From DASRDR01 sp044867785 (lineage in GTDB: Bacteria; Methylomirabilota; Methylomirabilia; Rokubacteriales; DASRDR01): 64,000 bases of DNA. Location: NCBI GenBank assembly GCA_044867785.1, contig JBIOVM010000175.1, forward strand, positions 30,710 through 94,709, in the 5' to 3' direction. Positions 1 through 8,548 of the stretch are shown one piece after another. A program made the position numbers and the translations under genes. Each line of letters opens with the position of its first letter. The stretch's first letter is position 1. The notes below the pieces were generated by a model. The model was not told the origin of the DNA, did no database searches, and saw nothing but the letters and a program-made list of their open reading frames with translations.

Positions 1-14
1 GGCCAACGGGACGG

Positions 15-701
15 TCATTCCGCGCGCCCTCGCCGGCGGTCGAGGTGTCGCTTGACCAGCTGCGTGTAGTCGTCGCGCTTCTGGCGCTCCCGGCTCATGT
101 TCATGGCGTGCAGCCGCCGCCGGACGAGCACTTCGGCGAGGACGTCGAACACGACGCGCCGCTCGCGCGCGCGGATGAACCAGTCACGGCAGGCGCCCGT
201 CCTCAGCTCGGGATCGTACGGGCCCACCCGCGTGAAGACTTCGCGGCGGGCCAGCATGGCCGGGCTGCAATATCCGGGCAGGGGCTCCAACGAAGGTCCC
301 GCGAGCGGGTCGGTCCGGTTGCCGTCCTCATCGGCCCAGAAGTTCTGGATGTACGTCACGTTGGCCTCCGCCTCGGCTCGTGCACGAAGGCGGTCGACCT
401 GGCGCGCGATCTTTTCCGGGAGCCACACGTCATCGGCGTCGAGGAAGGCGATGAGGTCACCCCCGGCGGCGGCGATTCCCCGGTTACGGGCCGCCGCGAG
501 GCCGGCATGCGGCTGCTCCACGCACCGTACTCGAGCACCGAACGCGGCGATCACGTCGCGCGTCCCATCGGACGACCCGTCGTTGACCACGACGACGTCC
601 AGGGGCCGGTACGTCTGTCGGAGCACGCTGTCCAGGGCCTCGGCCAGATAGCGCTGGCCGTTCCAGACCGGCACGATGCAGCTGACCAGCGGTGCAGTCA
701 T
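15..701 (-). CDS. Glycosyltransferase family 2
   Basis: Probable cytoplasmic GT-A fold glycosyltransferase, 228 aa, adding a sugar during extracellular glycan assembly. The N-terminus reads VSCIVPVWNGQRYLAEALDS, followed by VVVNDGSSDGT (nucleotide-sugar binding) and FLDADDVW (the DxD metal site), all usual for GT2. The start is the ATG at 701, which overlaps the TGA of the upstream GT4 gene by 4 bp (ATGA); a longer reading to 779 would run well into that gene. It is the last visible gene of the five-gene minus-strand operon. The sugar and acceptor cannot be read from sequence. Confidence 0.88.
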   Translation of the reverse strand: MTAPLVSCIVPVWNGQRYLAEALDSVLRQTYRPLDVVVVNDGSSDGTRDVIAAFGARVRCVEQPHAGLAAARNRGIAAAGGDLIAFLDADDVWLPEKIARQVDRLRARAEAEANVTYIQNFWADEDGNRTDPLAGPSLEPLPGYCSPAMLARREVFTRVGPYDPELRTGACRDWFIRARERRVVFDVLAEVLVRRRLHAMNMSRERQKRDDYTQLVKRHLDRRRGRAE

Positions 702-1864
702 CGGGGCCCCGTCGCCGCCGCGGCCTCGGGCGAGGACGGCACCAGCCGTGTGTACAGCGCGTCGAAACTCGCCGTGCACCGCGCGAGGCCGAAGCGGTCA
801 CGCGCGCGCTCGCGAGCGGACCGGCCCATGCGCCGGGTCCGCTCAGGATGCGCGAGAAGATCCAATACCGCCCGCGACAGGCCTTCGACGTCGTCCTTGG
901 CGGCCAGCCGACCCGTCTCTCCGTCGGCGACGACCTCGGCGAGCCCGGACACCGCGGTCGCCACGACGGGCCGCCCCATCAGCGCCGCCTCGATGGCCAC
1001 CAGCGGCAAGCCCTCGCGGCGGGACGGCATCAGCACGAGCGTGGCCCGATTGATCACGGCCGGAACGTCTTTGGGAGCCACGGCCCCGACGAAGCGGACT
1101 CCCTCGCCGAGACCGAGCTCACACGCCTCGCGCTCGAGACGCGGGCGCTCCCCCCCGTCGCCCGCGACCACCAGGCGGACGCCGGGCACGCGCCGGCGAA
1201 CGTTGGCGAGCACCCGAAGGGCCACGTCGAACCCCTTTTCCGGCACGAGACGACCGAGGCAGAGGATGCGAGGAGGCTCGAAAGTCAGTTCGGCGGGAGC
1301 CTCCACGGGCTCCCTGACGGCATTGGGGATGACCGAGCTCCGTCTTCGCACCGAGGGGAACGCCTCGGTCACCTGGGCCAGGACGGCCGCGGATACGCTC
1401 ACCACCCACGCCGCCTGATGAAGGACGCGCCGCAGCATCGAGCCCTGGCCGGAAGCCTGGCTCGCCAGCAGCTCGCCGTGAAGGTGGACGAGCAGCGGCA
1501 CCGCGCGGGTCGCGGGGGACGACAGCGGCAGGAAGTAGGCACTCGGGCCGACGGGGCTCAGGTGGATCAGGTCGGGAGCCATTTGCTCGACGAACGCGGC
1601 GACCTCACGCCGCAGTCCGGCGATGGCGCCGGTCGATCGGGACGCCACCGCGGGCCGGAACGGGAACCGATGGACGGGGATGCCGCGATGATCGTCGCGG
1701 TCGGGGAGGCTGAGCCAGTCGTGCGAGGTCACGACCACGAACTCGTGGCCCTTCGCCCGCAAGGTCGGCAGGAGCTCCGCCGCCATCGTCTCGTTTCCGC
1801 CGATGTAGGGTCGGAAGAGCTCGGACCAGAACAGGACGCGCACGCCGCGAGGGGGGCCCATCAT
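698..1864 (-). CDS. Glycosyltransferase family 4
   Basis: GT-B fold glycosyltransferase of the GT4 group, 388 aa. The N-terminal domain begins VRVLFWSELFRPYIGGNET, typical of GT4 enzymes. The C-terminal nucleotide-sugar domain has ILCLGRLVPEKGFDVAL and the EX7E-type segment PSRREGLPLVAIEAALMGRP. The ATG at 1864 is chosen because it overlaps the TGA of the HprK-related gene (ATGA); a second ATG follows directly. It is translationally coupled on both sides and closely resembles the GT4 at 3343-4458, so the operon probably carries two related retaining transferases. Confidence 0.9.
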   Translation of the reverse strand: MMGPPRGVRVLFWSELFRPYIGGNETMAAELLPTLRAKGHEFVVVTSHDWLSLPDRDDHRGIPVHRFPFRPAVASRSTGAIAGLRREVAAFVEQMAPDLIHLSPVGPSAYFLPLSSPATRAVPLLVHLHGELLASQASGQGSMLRRVLHQAAWVVSVSAAVLAQVTEAFPSVRRRSSVIPNAVREPVEAPAELTFEPPRILCLGRLVPEKGFDVALRVLANVRRRVPGVRLVVAGDGGERPRLEREACELGLGEGVRFVGAVAPKDVPAVINRATLVLMPSRREGLPLVAIEAALMGRPVVATAVSGLAEVVADGETGRLAAKDDVEGLSRAVLDLLAHPERTRRMGRSARERARDRFGLARCTASFDALYTRLVPSSPEAAAATGPR

Positions 1865-2940
1865 GCGGCCACCCGGTCCAGGATCTCCTGTACGCGCCCG
1901 GCGATCTCCGTCAGATCGCGACCGAGATTCAGTCGATACGCGGGGATCCGGTCGACCAGGGTGGCGAGCGCCTCCGCCCCCGCTCGGCCCGGGCTCGGGA
2001 CCCACGCGAGGAGGGAGCTCTGGACCAGCATCCGGAAGGCCTCGGCCTTGCCGAGGGGTGATGAGCAGGTCCGCGATGCGGTGGCGAGGCGAGGCAGCAC
2101 GATCGCCCGCAACGGGACGCTCCGCAGCAGGCGGATGCCCGGCACCCGGCTCAGCAGGACCAGGGCCTTCGGCTCGGCCGGCGGGCGCCCCGGGAGGGCG
2201 TGCCCGGCGAGGCGGCCGAACCGCTCGAGGTCCTCGGGGGCTATCCGGCTCGAGCCATACACGCTGTGCCCGGTGAAGCCGCCGCCCGGCGCCTGCTCGA
2301 CGGCCACGAGATCGTCACCGAGATAGGCGAATCCGGCCTCGACACAGAGGAGCGCACAGGTCGTCTTGCCCACGCCTCCGCCGCCCGCCACCAGCATGCC
2401 CTTCCCCTTGGAGGCGACGAGGGCGGCGTGGACCGCGTGGACGCCGCGGTCCCTGAGCCAGATGGAGAGGAGCGGTGTGAAAGGCTTCGCCCGCTCGCAG
2501 AGCGGCAGGCCGGCGGCGTGCGCGTAGCATGCCACGACGTGCGGGCCGCGACGGTCAAGCCATGCGAGGGCCTCGCCGCGCTCGAAGGTCAGGTGACGAT
2601 CCGCCGCGGCCGTCGTCAGCATCCCCCCGTCACAGGGGCGGGCACTGTCCCCGTGGACCCATCCGTGGCCGGCCCGGCGCCCCGCGCGCGGGCTGGGGAT
2701 CCCCGTCGCCCCGGCGTCCCAGACGTCGGCGTGAACTGCGGGTGGCTCCTCGCGCTCCGGCTCGGACCGCAGGTGAGAGAAGACAGCGTCCAGGCTGCGC
2801 GCAAGCTCGGCACCGACGACCCGGAGCCGCGTCGGCGCCCCCGCGATGACGTAGTCCTGCACGACCAGCTGAGCCGCCGGTGCCTCACGCGCCCGCCGGA
2901 AGCCATCGGCGAGGTGCCCTTGGGCCTCGGCGGCGTTCAT
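1861..2940 (-). CDS. HPr kinase-related P-loop protein (HprK-rel-A type)
   Basis: 359-aa protein with a C-terminal HPr-kinase-like P-loop domain. The Walker A motif GGGGVGKTT lies at residues 186-194 and FAYLGDDLVAVE follows at about 204-215, as in HprK/PEP-carboxykinase-like kinases. The N-terminal 170 residues show no domain I recognise. The start overlaps the stop of a PqqD-like gene (ATGA at 2937-2940). The pairing of an HprK-related kinase with a PqqD-family protein is the one known as the HPr-rel-A system, often near glycan genes. Its substrate is unknown; classical HPr phosphorylation is not implied. Confidence 0.8.
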   Translation of the reverse strand: MNAAEAQGHLADGFRRAREAPAAQLVVQDYVIAGAPTRLRVVGAELARSLDAVFSHLRSEPEREEPPAVHADVWDAGATGIPSPRAGRRAGHGWVHGDSARPCDGGMLTTAAADRHLTFERGEALAWLDRRGPHVVACYAHAAGLPLCERAKPFTPLLSIWLRDRGVHAVHAALVASKGKGMLVAGGGGVGKTTCALLCVEAGFAYLGDDLVAVEQAPGGGFTGHSVYGSSRIAPEDLERFGRLAGHALPGRPPAEPKALVLLSRVPGIRLLRSVPLRAIVLPRLATASRTCSSPLGKAEAFRMLVQSSLLAWVPSPGRAGAEALATLVDRIPAYRLNLGRDLTEIAGRVQEILDRVAA

Positions 2941-3353
2941 TCCGTTGGCTTGAGCGATGGCATGGGCGGGTCGAGCGCCAACAGGTCGGCCATGTCCCGA
3001 TACGCGTGAAGGAGGGGGGCGGTGTACTCGCCGGCCCCGAACCCCGGCACGGTGATGGACGGGCGCGGGTGGGCCTCCGCCTCGGCGACGAGCAATTCCT
3101 CGCGGACCAGTTCGGTCACGAACCGCCCGACGTCTTCCCCCGCGCGATCCCGGGACAACCCGAAGTGCTCGGCCACCTTCGTGACGATGTCGCCCAGCGA
3201 CGTCCCGGACTCCAGGAGCTGCCACACGACCGCGGCCGAGCCTTCGGCGCTGTAGTATCGGCCGCTCTGGAGGTGGATCATGACGGCTTCCCCGTCGAGT
3301 ACCGACGCCGCCACGGTCTCGGGACACCGGAACCGCCTGGTGTCATCCAGCAT
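2937..3353 (-). CDS. PqqD family protein
   Basis: 138-aa small protein whose first 90 residues match the PqqD fold: a VLDGEAVMIHLQSGRYYSAEGSAA hairpin region, then VVWQLLESGTSLGDI and a winged-helix-like stretch. PqqD proteins bind peptides for modifying enzymes. Here the partner appears to be the HprK-related kinase just downstream, not a radical-SAM enzyme. A GAGGAGG ribosome-binding site precedes the ATG at 3353. The gene overlaps the upstream GT4 by 11 bp and the kinase by 4 bp, so the three are co-translated. The C-terminal 45 residues are not recognised. Confidence 0.82.
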   Translation of the reverse strand: MLDDTRRFRCPETVAASVLDGEAVMIHLQSGRYYSAEGSAAVVWQLLESGTSLGDIVTKVAEHFGLSRDRAGEDVGRFVTELVREELLVAEAEAHPRPSITVPGFGAGEYTAPLLHAYRDMADLLALDPPMPSLKPTE

Positions 3354-4458
3354 GCCCTCGCCTCCTCTTCAACGACGCATAGTGGTCGAGATAGGCATCC
3401 ACACATGCCTTCCACGGGAACACGGTGCGGGCTCGGGACCGAGCCTCCTGACCCATCGCGAGCAATCGTGCCGGATCGGACAGGAGCCGGACGACGGCCT
3501 CGACGAGCTGCGCGGGCTGGTCCGGCTCCACCAGGACCCCAGTCCTCTCGGGCTCCACGACTTCGACCAGCCCGCCGACCCGCGCCGCGACGACCGGGCG
3601 GCCCATGGCGGCGGCTTCGAGAGCCACGAGCCCGAAGGCCTCGGCCCGCGATGGGACCAGGACCAGGGACGCATGATTCAGGAGCGCGGGGACGCCGGCA
3701 GGGGGGACCGGCCCCCTGAACTCCACGCAATCGTCGATCCCGAGTCTCCGCGCCTGCGCGCGTAGCGGGCCAGCCTCGGGGCCCTCTCCCGCCACGACGA
3801 GTCGGGCCGCGGGCACGAGCTGCCGCAGCGCCACCATGGCGGCGACGGCGACGTCGAACCCCTTCACGCGCACGAGGCGTCCGACACAGAGCAGCGTCGG
3901 CGGCTCGATCGGCACGGGCGTGGCCTCGGCCCACTCGATCCCGTGATGGACGACGGACGAGCGGGCCGGCACGATGGGCGCGATCGCGGCCGTCTCCCGG
4001 AGGACGGCGTGTGAGACGCCGACCACCCAGTCGGCCTGCGTCAGCACGCGCCAGAGAAGGGTTCCGGGCGAGGGGCGATGCCGGATCCACCCGTGGATCG
4101 TGACGAGGGTCGGCGCGGGCCACGCCTCGCGGGTGACGAGATGATAGAAGACACTCGGCCCCAGGCTCGACAGGTGGACGACGTCGGGCCGAAACGCACG
4201 CTTGAATCCGGCGACGGCCTCGCGGATGGCGAAGACCCGCGCGCGATCGGCCCCGGCCAGCGATTCCCAGAACGGGAAGCGACAGACCGGCGTCGATCCG
4301 TCCTCGACGCGGCACCGATCGTCATCGTTCGGGTCATTCCCCGTCAAGACGCGAACCTCGTGATCGCGCTCCGTCAGGGTGCGGACGAAGCGCGCGCCCC
4401 AGACCTCCGCCCCCCCGATCGCCGGGGCAAAGGCTTCCGACCAGAACAAGACCTTCAT
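3343..4458 (-). CDS. Glycosyltransferase family 4 (first gene of operon)
   Basis: 371-aa GT4 glycosyltransferase beginning MKVLFWSEAFAPAIGGAEVW. The C-terminal domain carries LLCVGRLVRVKGFDVAVAA and the EX7E-type PSRAEAFGLVALEAAAMGRP. It is the first gene of the minus-strand operon that continues into PqqD, HprK-related kinase, GT4 and GT2. About 520 bp without a gene lie upstream, so the operon promoter should be there, though no clear -35/-10 pair could be assigned. Donor and acceptor sugars are unknown. Confidence 0.9.
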   Translation of the reverse strand: MKVLFWSEAFAPAIGGAEVWGARFVRTLTERDHEVRVLTGNDPNDDDRCRVEDGSTPVCRFPFWESLAGADRARVFAIREAVAGFKRAFRPDVVHLSSLGPSVFYHLVTREAWPAPTLVTIHGWIRHRPSPGTLLWRVLTQADWVVGVSHAVLRETAAIAPIVPARSSVVHHGIEWAEATPVPIEPPTLLCVGRLVRVKGFDVAVAAMVALRQLVPAARLVVAGEGPEAGPLRAQARRLGIDDCVEFRGPVPPAGVPALLNHASLVLVPSRAEAFGLVALEAAAMGRPVVAARVGGLVEVVEPERTGVLVEPDQPAQLVEAVVRLLSDPARLLAMGQEARSRARTVFPWKACVDAYLDHYASLKRRRGHAG

Positions 4459-4977
4459 GGGGCGGCAGGGAGGCGCGCTGTGGGATGTCGGCGACGGCCC
4501 GGGCGCGGCACCACGGCTCGACCCCTACGGATCCGCCTCGAGCCGCATCCACACGCGCACGGAAGCCCCGGCTATCGGGTGCAAGACCGGCGTGACATCA
4601 CTTCAGGACAGGCGACCGATGACACGTCATGCCCCGAGTCCTGGGATCGCAGCAAACCAGCCGATTCGCGACGTCGGCGAGGGTTCGCCGACGCCACACG
4701 AGCTCGGACGACGTTTCCGCGTGGTTTCGGTTCCCGTTCGACCAGAGGCCACGGGGCCCGTAGATCTCCGTGCCGCCCCCTTACCGATCACACACCGAGA
4801 AGGCTCGGTGAAGTAGAGCAGGAAGAAGCGGATCTCTACAAGGCCGGGCCCCCCGTCCCCCGTCGGCCTTGGGCTGCACCCCGCTCGATGCGGCTGCACG
4901 ATAGCGCGTCGCCAGCGGGGCCGGCAAGGGTCTCCGGAGTCGCGCAGGGCTCCCACCGCACGCGGCGCGGGTGACCG
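4459..4977. other. Gene-free stretch between HEAT-repeat gene and glycan operon
   Basis: No convincing coding region on either strand; the short open frames here are Arg/Pro/Gly-rich and match nothing recognisable. The stretch should hold the 3' end of the HEAT gene transcript and the promoter of the glycan operon, both on the minus strand. A perfect 7-bp hairpin with a 4-nt loop (CACCGAG/AAGG/CTCGGTG) lies at 4793-4810 and could end the HEAT transcript, but no T-run follows on the minus strand. Confidence 0.5.
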
Positions 4978-6795
4978 TTAGGAGCTCGGCCCGCCCGCGA
5001 TCTTCTTGATCGTCCGCTCGGCGACCGCACGATTCGGGGGATCGGCCGCGACCACGTCCTGAAGGTCACGCACGGCGCCCGTGCTCGCCGGGGCCATGGC
5101 GCCGAGCGCCATCACGGCGGCAGCGCGCACCAGCTCATCCGGGTCCTTCAGGGTGCGCACGAGCGCGGGGACGGCGTCCGGCGCCGCGTCCCGGGCTCGC
5201 ATGAGGGCGAGAGCGGCCGCCTGGCGCACGCTGGGGTGCGCGTCGGTGAGCGCGCGGCTCAGCATCCCGCCCGCCGCCGTCGGCGGGCCGGACGTGGCCA
5301 GGAGCCCGACGACGGCGCACTGCCGGATCCGGGCATCGGGATCGTCGAGCGCGTCAACGAGGACCGCCGTACCCTCCGGGATCGCAAGCTTGGCGTTCAA
5401 CAGCGTCACCGCCGCCGTCGTTCGAACGCCGCTGTCCGGATCCTCGAGCGCCCTCGTCAGCGCGGCGACCAGCTCGGGCGGCCACGGCGGATCGAGCATG
5501 GGCACGCTCGCGCCCCAGCGGCGGCGGCGCGGATCCGCGCTCAGGAGCGCCCGCACCGTGTCCGAGGATTCATGGGCCCGTGCCGCCGGCAGGAGTCTGG
5601 CGGCGTCGCGATCCTCGAGGCTCGCCTCCCGCATCGCGCGGACGAGCGTCGTCACGACCGCGTGATTGCCGGGGTCCGTTCTCAGCACGCCCCACGCGGC
5701 GACGAGGCGGGCGAGAGGATCCGGATCGCTCAAGGCTTGGAGCAGCTCGGGCGGGGGGCTCTGGGCCGGCCCGTCCAGCACCGTCAGCGCTCCAAGCGCG
5801 AAGAGTCGCGTGTCGCGGTCGGGGTTCTTCGTCGCGGCAACCAGCGCCGGTCGCGCGGGCGTGGCCGCCGCGCCGAGGCTCCCCAGGACCATCGCCGCGG
5901 CGCGGCGAACCTCCGGGTCGCGATGCCGCAGGGCGCCGGTCAGCCCGGGCACCACGTCCGTGGACGCCGGCCCGATTTGGAGGAGGGCCGCCGCGGCGTT
6001 CTGTCGAACCGTCGCGTCAGGGTCGCCCGTGAACGCGAGGAGGAGGGCCGGAGCGGCGCTCTTCGCTGCGGGACCCATCATCGTGAGGCCCATGCTCCCC
6101 GCCCGGCGCAGCGTGACGTCGTTCGCCCTGAACGCCGACACCAGGACGGCCGTGACGGTCTGCGGCTCCTGCCGGGACGTGGCCATCGCGACCGCGGCCG
6201 TGAGCCGAACCTCCGGGTCGGCGTCCTTCAGGGCCGGCGCCAGGACGGACCCGACCGGCCCAGCGCCGCTCCCGGTGACCTGGGCGAGCACGTTCGCCGC
6301 CTTGCGCCGAACCGCGACGGTGGGCGAGGCGAGGTCCCGCCGCCATTCGTCCACGGTGCGGCCTTCGACGATCGCCGCCGAGAGCTGGGGCGGCAGGCTG
6401 GCGGCGACCGCTGGGGCGGACGGAGGCCGTGACCTGCGCGCCGGCGGTGGACTCCCGGCGCCGGGCGATCCCTTCGCGCTGGGCGCCGGAGCCGGCAGCG
6501 CTGACGCGGGTGGGGAAGCGGACGGGGCGGGAGCCGGGAGGGATGGCCCCTCGATCCGCACGACGTCGGCCTTCGGGATGCGCATGGTTCCGTTGTCGAG
6601 GACCATCTCGAGCTCGTCGCCCACCTCGCGCCAGGCCCGCACCTCCACCGTGCCGCCGCTCGTGACGTGGATGATAGCCGCGGGCGCCTGGGACGCGAGC
6701 AGGAGCCCGGTCAACGGGATCACCGTGCGGGCGAGCCTCTGGAGGACCGCGCGGTCGGGACGGGCTCGCCCGCTGGTGGCGTCGGGGACTCGCAT
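4978..6795 (-). CDS. Exported HEAT-repeat protein
   Basis: 605-aa protein with an N-terminal signal sequence (hydrophobic VIPLTGLLLASQAPAA at about 26-41). A short beta-rich module follows (about 44-82: GGTVEVRAWREVGDELEMVL, then MRIPKADVVRIEG), like the small C-rich-free domains that precede repeats in other exported proteins. A Pro/Ala/Ser linker covers about 84-130. The remainder is roughly a dozen HEAT/PBS-lyase-type helical repeats with DPDxxVRxxAAxALxxMG signatures, forming a protein-binding solenoid probably in the periplasm. AAGGA precedes the ATG. It stands alone; no partner is evident. Confidence 0.85.
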   Translation of the reverse strand: MRVPDATSGRARPDRAVLQRLARTVIPLTGLLLASQAPAAIIHVTSGGTVEVRAWREVGDELEMVLDNGTMRIPKADVVRIEGPSLPAPAPSASPPASALPAPAPSAKGSPGAGSPPPARRSRPPSAPAVAASLPPQLSAAIVEGRTVDEWRRDLASPTVAVRRKAANVLAQVTGSGAGPVGSVLAPALKDADPEVRLTAAVAMATSRQEPQTVTAVLVSAFRANDVTLRRAGSMGLTMMGPAAKSAAPALLLAFTGDPDATVRQNAAAALLQIGPASTDVVPGLTGALRHRDPEVRRAAAMVLGSLGAAATPARPALVAATKNPDRDTRLFALGALTVLDGPAQSPPPELLQALSDPDPLARLVAAWGVLRTDPGNHAVVTTLVRAMREASLEDRDAARLLPAARAHESSDTVRALLSADPRRRRWGASVPMLDPPWPPELVAALTRALEDPDSGVRTTAAVTLLNAKLAIPEGTAVLVDALDDPDARIRQCAVVGLLATSGPPTAAGGMLSRALTDAHPSVRQAAALALMRARDAAPDAVPALVRTLKDPDELVRAAAVMALGAMAPASTGAVRDLQDVVAADPPNRAVAERTIKKIAGGPSS

Positions 6796-6998
6796 GGCGT
6801 TCCTTTCGGAGATGAGCGCGTCTAGCCTCGGCCGGGTCGCGCGAACACTCTCCCACAGGCACCGGCCGGGCTCGGGCGAAATTCGGCGCGCAGGCGCCGG
6901 AAGCGGGGTCGCCTCCCACCTGGTCGCGGCTTCCCCCGGGACGGGCGGTCGACCGCGGCCGATGGGCCGGCGTCCGGCCGCGTCTCAGCCGCTCCCGC

Positions 6999-7523
6999 CT
7001 ACGTCCCGCAGACGATGCGCGCCAGGGAATCGGCCAGCCCGTCGGCGATCTTGTCGAGCGCAGGGCCCGGGAGGTTGCCGATCGGGTGGTCGCAGTCGAG
7101 GAATGCGTAGTCCGGCGCGCCCCAGCTCGCGGCCATCGCCTGCGCCGTCCTGCGGAACGGCGTGGTGACGATCGCGACGGCCGGCACGCCCTGCTGCTCC
7201 ATCAGGATGGCGTCGAGCACACTGCTCGACGAGCACGACCCTCAGTCGCCGACGCCGGAGATCACCAGATCGGCATCGCGCTTCAGCGCGGCGATCGCCT
7301 TGGCGTCGACCTCGTGGCTCGGGGAGCGCTTGACGTCCCGCATGGTCACTCGTGTCCCATGCTTGGCGCCCAGCCGGTCGGCGATCTTCTCCAGGATGAG
7401 CCCGGCGTTCACCTTGCGGTTGTCCACCAGGCCGAGGCGCACCCCGCAGAGGCTCGCCGGACGCGGCGCTAGCCGCAGGGTCGAGGGCCCCGTGGGCTTG
7501 CTCGTCGGATCGAAGAGCTTCAT
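6999..7523 (-). CDS. UGSC-motif selenoprotein (Sec at in-frame TGA, residue 94)
   Basis: 174-aa protein when the TGA at 7244-7242 is read as selenocysteine. The frame is uninterrupted on both sides: ...DLVISGVGD-U-GSC SSSSVLDAILMEQQGVPAVAI.... U94-G-S-C97 is the defining motif of the UGSC (seleno)protein family, whose non-selenium members carry Cys at that position. A perfect 9-bp hairpin with a G-first loop starts 10 nt after the TGA (7211-7231), as expected of a bacterial SECIS. The ATG at 7523 overlaps the upstream partner gene's TGA (ATGA), and the true stop is TAG at 6999. Conventional calling would give two fragments, 7523-7242 and 7220-6999. The reaction is unknown; a U/C pair suggests thiol/selenol redox chemistry. 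Confidence 0.86.
7211..7231 (-). promoter_or_regulatory. Predicted bacterial SECIS hairpin
   Basis: On the minus strand, CGUCGAGCA / GUG / UGCUCGACG forms a perfect 9-bp stem with a 3-nt loop (loop at 7220-7222). It begins 10 nt after the UGA, placing the loop 19 nt downstream with G as its first base. Bacterial SECIS elements lie within the coding region immediately after the UGA, with an apical loop some 16-37 nt downstream and a G among its first two bases; this fits. The stem overlaps codons encoding SSVLDA-type residues of the same protein. Confidence 0.8.
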
Positions 7524-8548
7524 GGGCCACCCCCTCGGATGCGGGTCGTGATGCTGCGCGTCCACTTGTTGCCCCAGCCGGGAAGGACCGCGGACCAGCT
7601 CCCGGCCCCGCCGGCGCAGACGATCAGGAGATCGTCCGGGGACGCGAAGCCGTAGCGCCAGGTCGCGTCGTCATTCGCCGTGATCTCGCCCGGCAGCCGC
7701 GCCGCTCGCTTCAGGTCGCCGACCCGGCGCCGGCAGTTCTCCACGAGGAACGTCTGGACGTCCCGACGGCTCCACCCGTTGGCGCGCATGACGTCGGCGT
7801 GCTCGAAGCCCATCACGACGAGGCTCTGGTTGAAGCCGTAGACATTCGGCGAGCCGAGGTTGTAGAGGGCATCGGCGTAGCACAGGAGGATGGCCTCTGG
7901 CGTGGCCGCGAGCTGATTGTAGACCTGACAGAGGCTGTTCGACGCGTAGAGCGTGAGCGTGCTCTCGTGGGCCTGGAAGCCGCGACTGACGTGGAACGGC
8001 TCCCACGGCGTGTCCTCGCGCTCGGCGAAGCAGAACGAGTACTTGCCGGGAGTGCCGAGCGTGGCCCGGTCGAGGTATCCCGGCCGGGTGTTGAGCGCGT
8101 TCATCATGATGAGCCGCACCGCACGACCGATGGTCGCGTTCGCGCGATGGCCCTGGCCGAATGCGTTGTGGCCGCTGTTGATGTCGAGCTCTCGAGCGAT
8201 CGGGCCGTTGATGATGAGCACCATCGCCGAGCCGCCGGTGCTGCTGGCGGGACCGTGATAGGCGAACTCCGGCTGGCAGAGGCTCTTCACCGCCGCGACC
8301 ACGACCGGCGCGTACTCGGGCCTGCAGCCGGCCATGACGGCGTTGATCGCCAGGCTTTCGGCGGTCACCACGGCGTTGCGCCCGGGAACCTCGCCGATGA
8401 CTTCATCGCCCGGCGCCCCGGTGGCCTTCAGCATCTCCGCGAGGGTCGCGTCGCTGGGCGGGACGACGGGAAGCCCATCCGTCCATCCGGCGGCGTAGTA
8501 GGCCTCGATCAGGGCGGCGGGATCGGCGGCGCCGTCCGTCACGTCCAT
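7520..8548 (-). CDS. Conserved protein co-encoded with UGSC selenoprotein
   Basis: 342-aa cytoplasmic protein without signal peptide or membrane segments. It begins MDVTDGAADPAALIEAYY, followed by GWTDGLPVVPPSD. Other conserved-looking stretches are AGCRPEYAPVVVAAVKSL (about 73-90), GGSAMVLIINGPIARELDINSG, GHRANATIGRAVRLIMMN, and FASPDDLLIVCAGGAGSW near the C-terminus. Several Cys are present (for example C75). It overlaps the selenoprotein start by 4 bp, so the two are translated together and probably work together, perhaps as a two-subunit enzyme. I cannot assign a reaction. Confidence 0.75.
   Translation of the reverse strand: MDVTDGAADPAALIEAYYAAGWTDGLPVVPPSDATLAEMLKATGAPGDEVIGEVPGRNAVVTAESLAINAVMAGCRPEYAPVVVAAVKSLCQPEFAYHGPASSTGGSAMVLIINGPIARELDINSGHNAFGQGHRANATIGRAVRLIMMNALNTRPGYLDRATLGTPGKYSFCFAEREDTPWEPFHVSRGFQAHESTLTLYASNSLCQVYNQLAATPEAILLCYADALYNLGSPNVYGFNQSLVVMGFEHADVMRANGWSRRDVQTFLVENCRRRVGDLKRAARLPGEITANDDATWRYGFASPDDLLIVCAGGAGSWSAVLPGWGNKWTRSITTRIRGGGP

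Noticed and set aside
7199..7244. Reading the TGA in the UGSC gene as a true stop or pseudogene lesion
   Set aside because: The frame is intact on both sides, the TGA falls exactly at U of U-G-S-C, and a hairpin suited to a SECIS follows at the right distance.
6985..7530. An uninterrupted minus-strand frame of about 181 codons covering the selenoprotein locus
   Set aside because: It is in a different frame with Arg/Gly-rich nonsense composition; the real protein is in the frame with the TGA.
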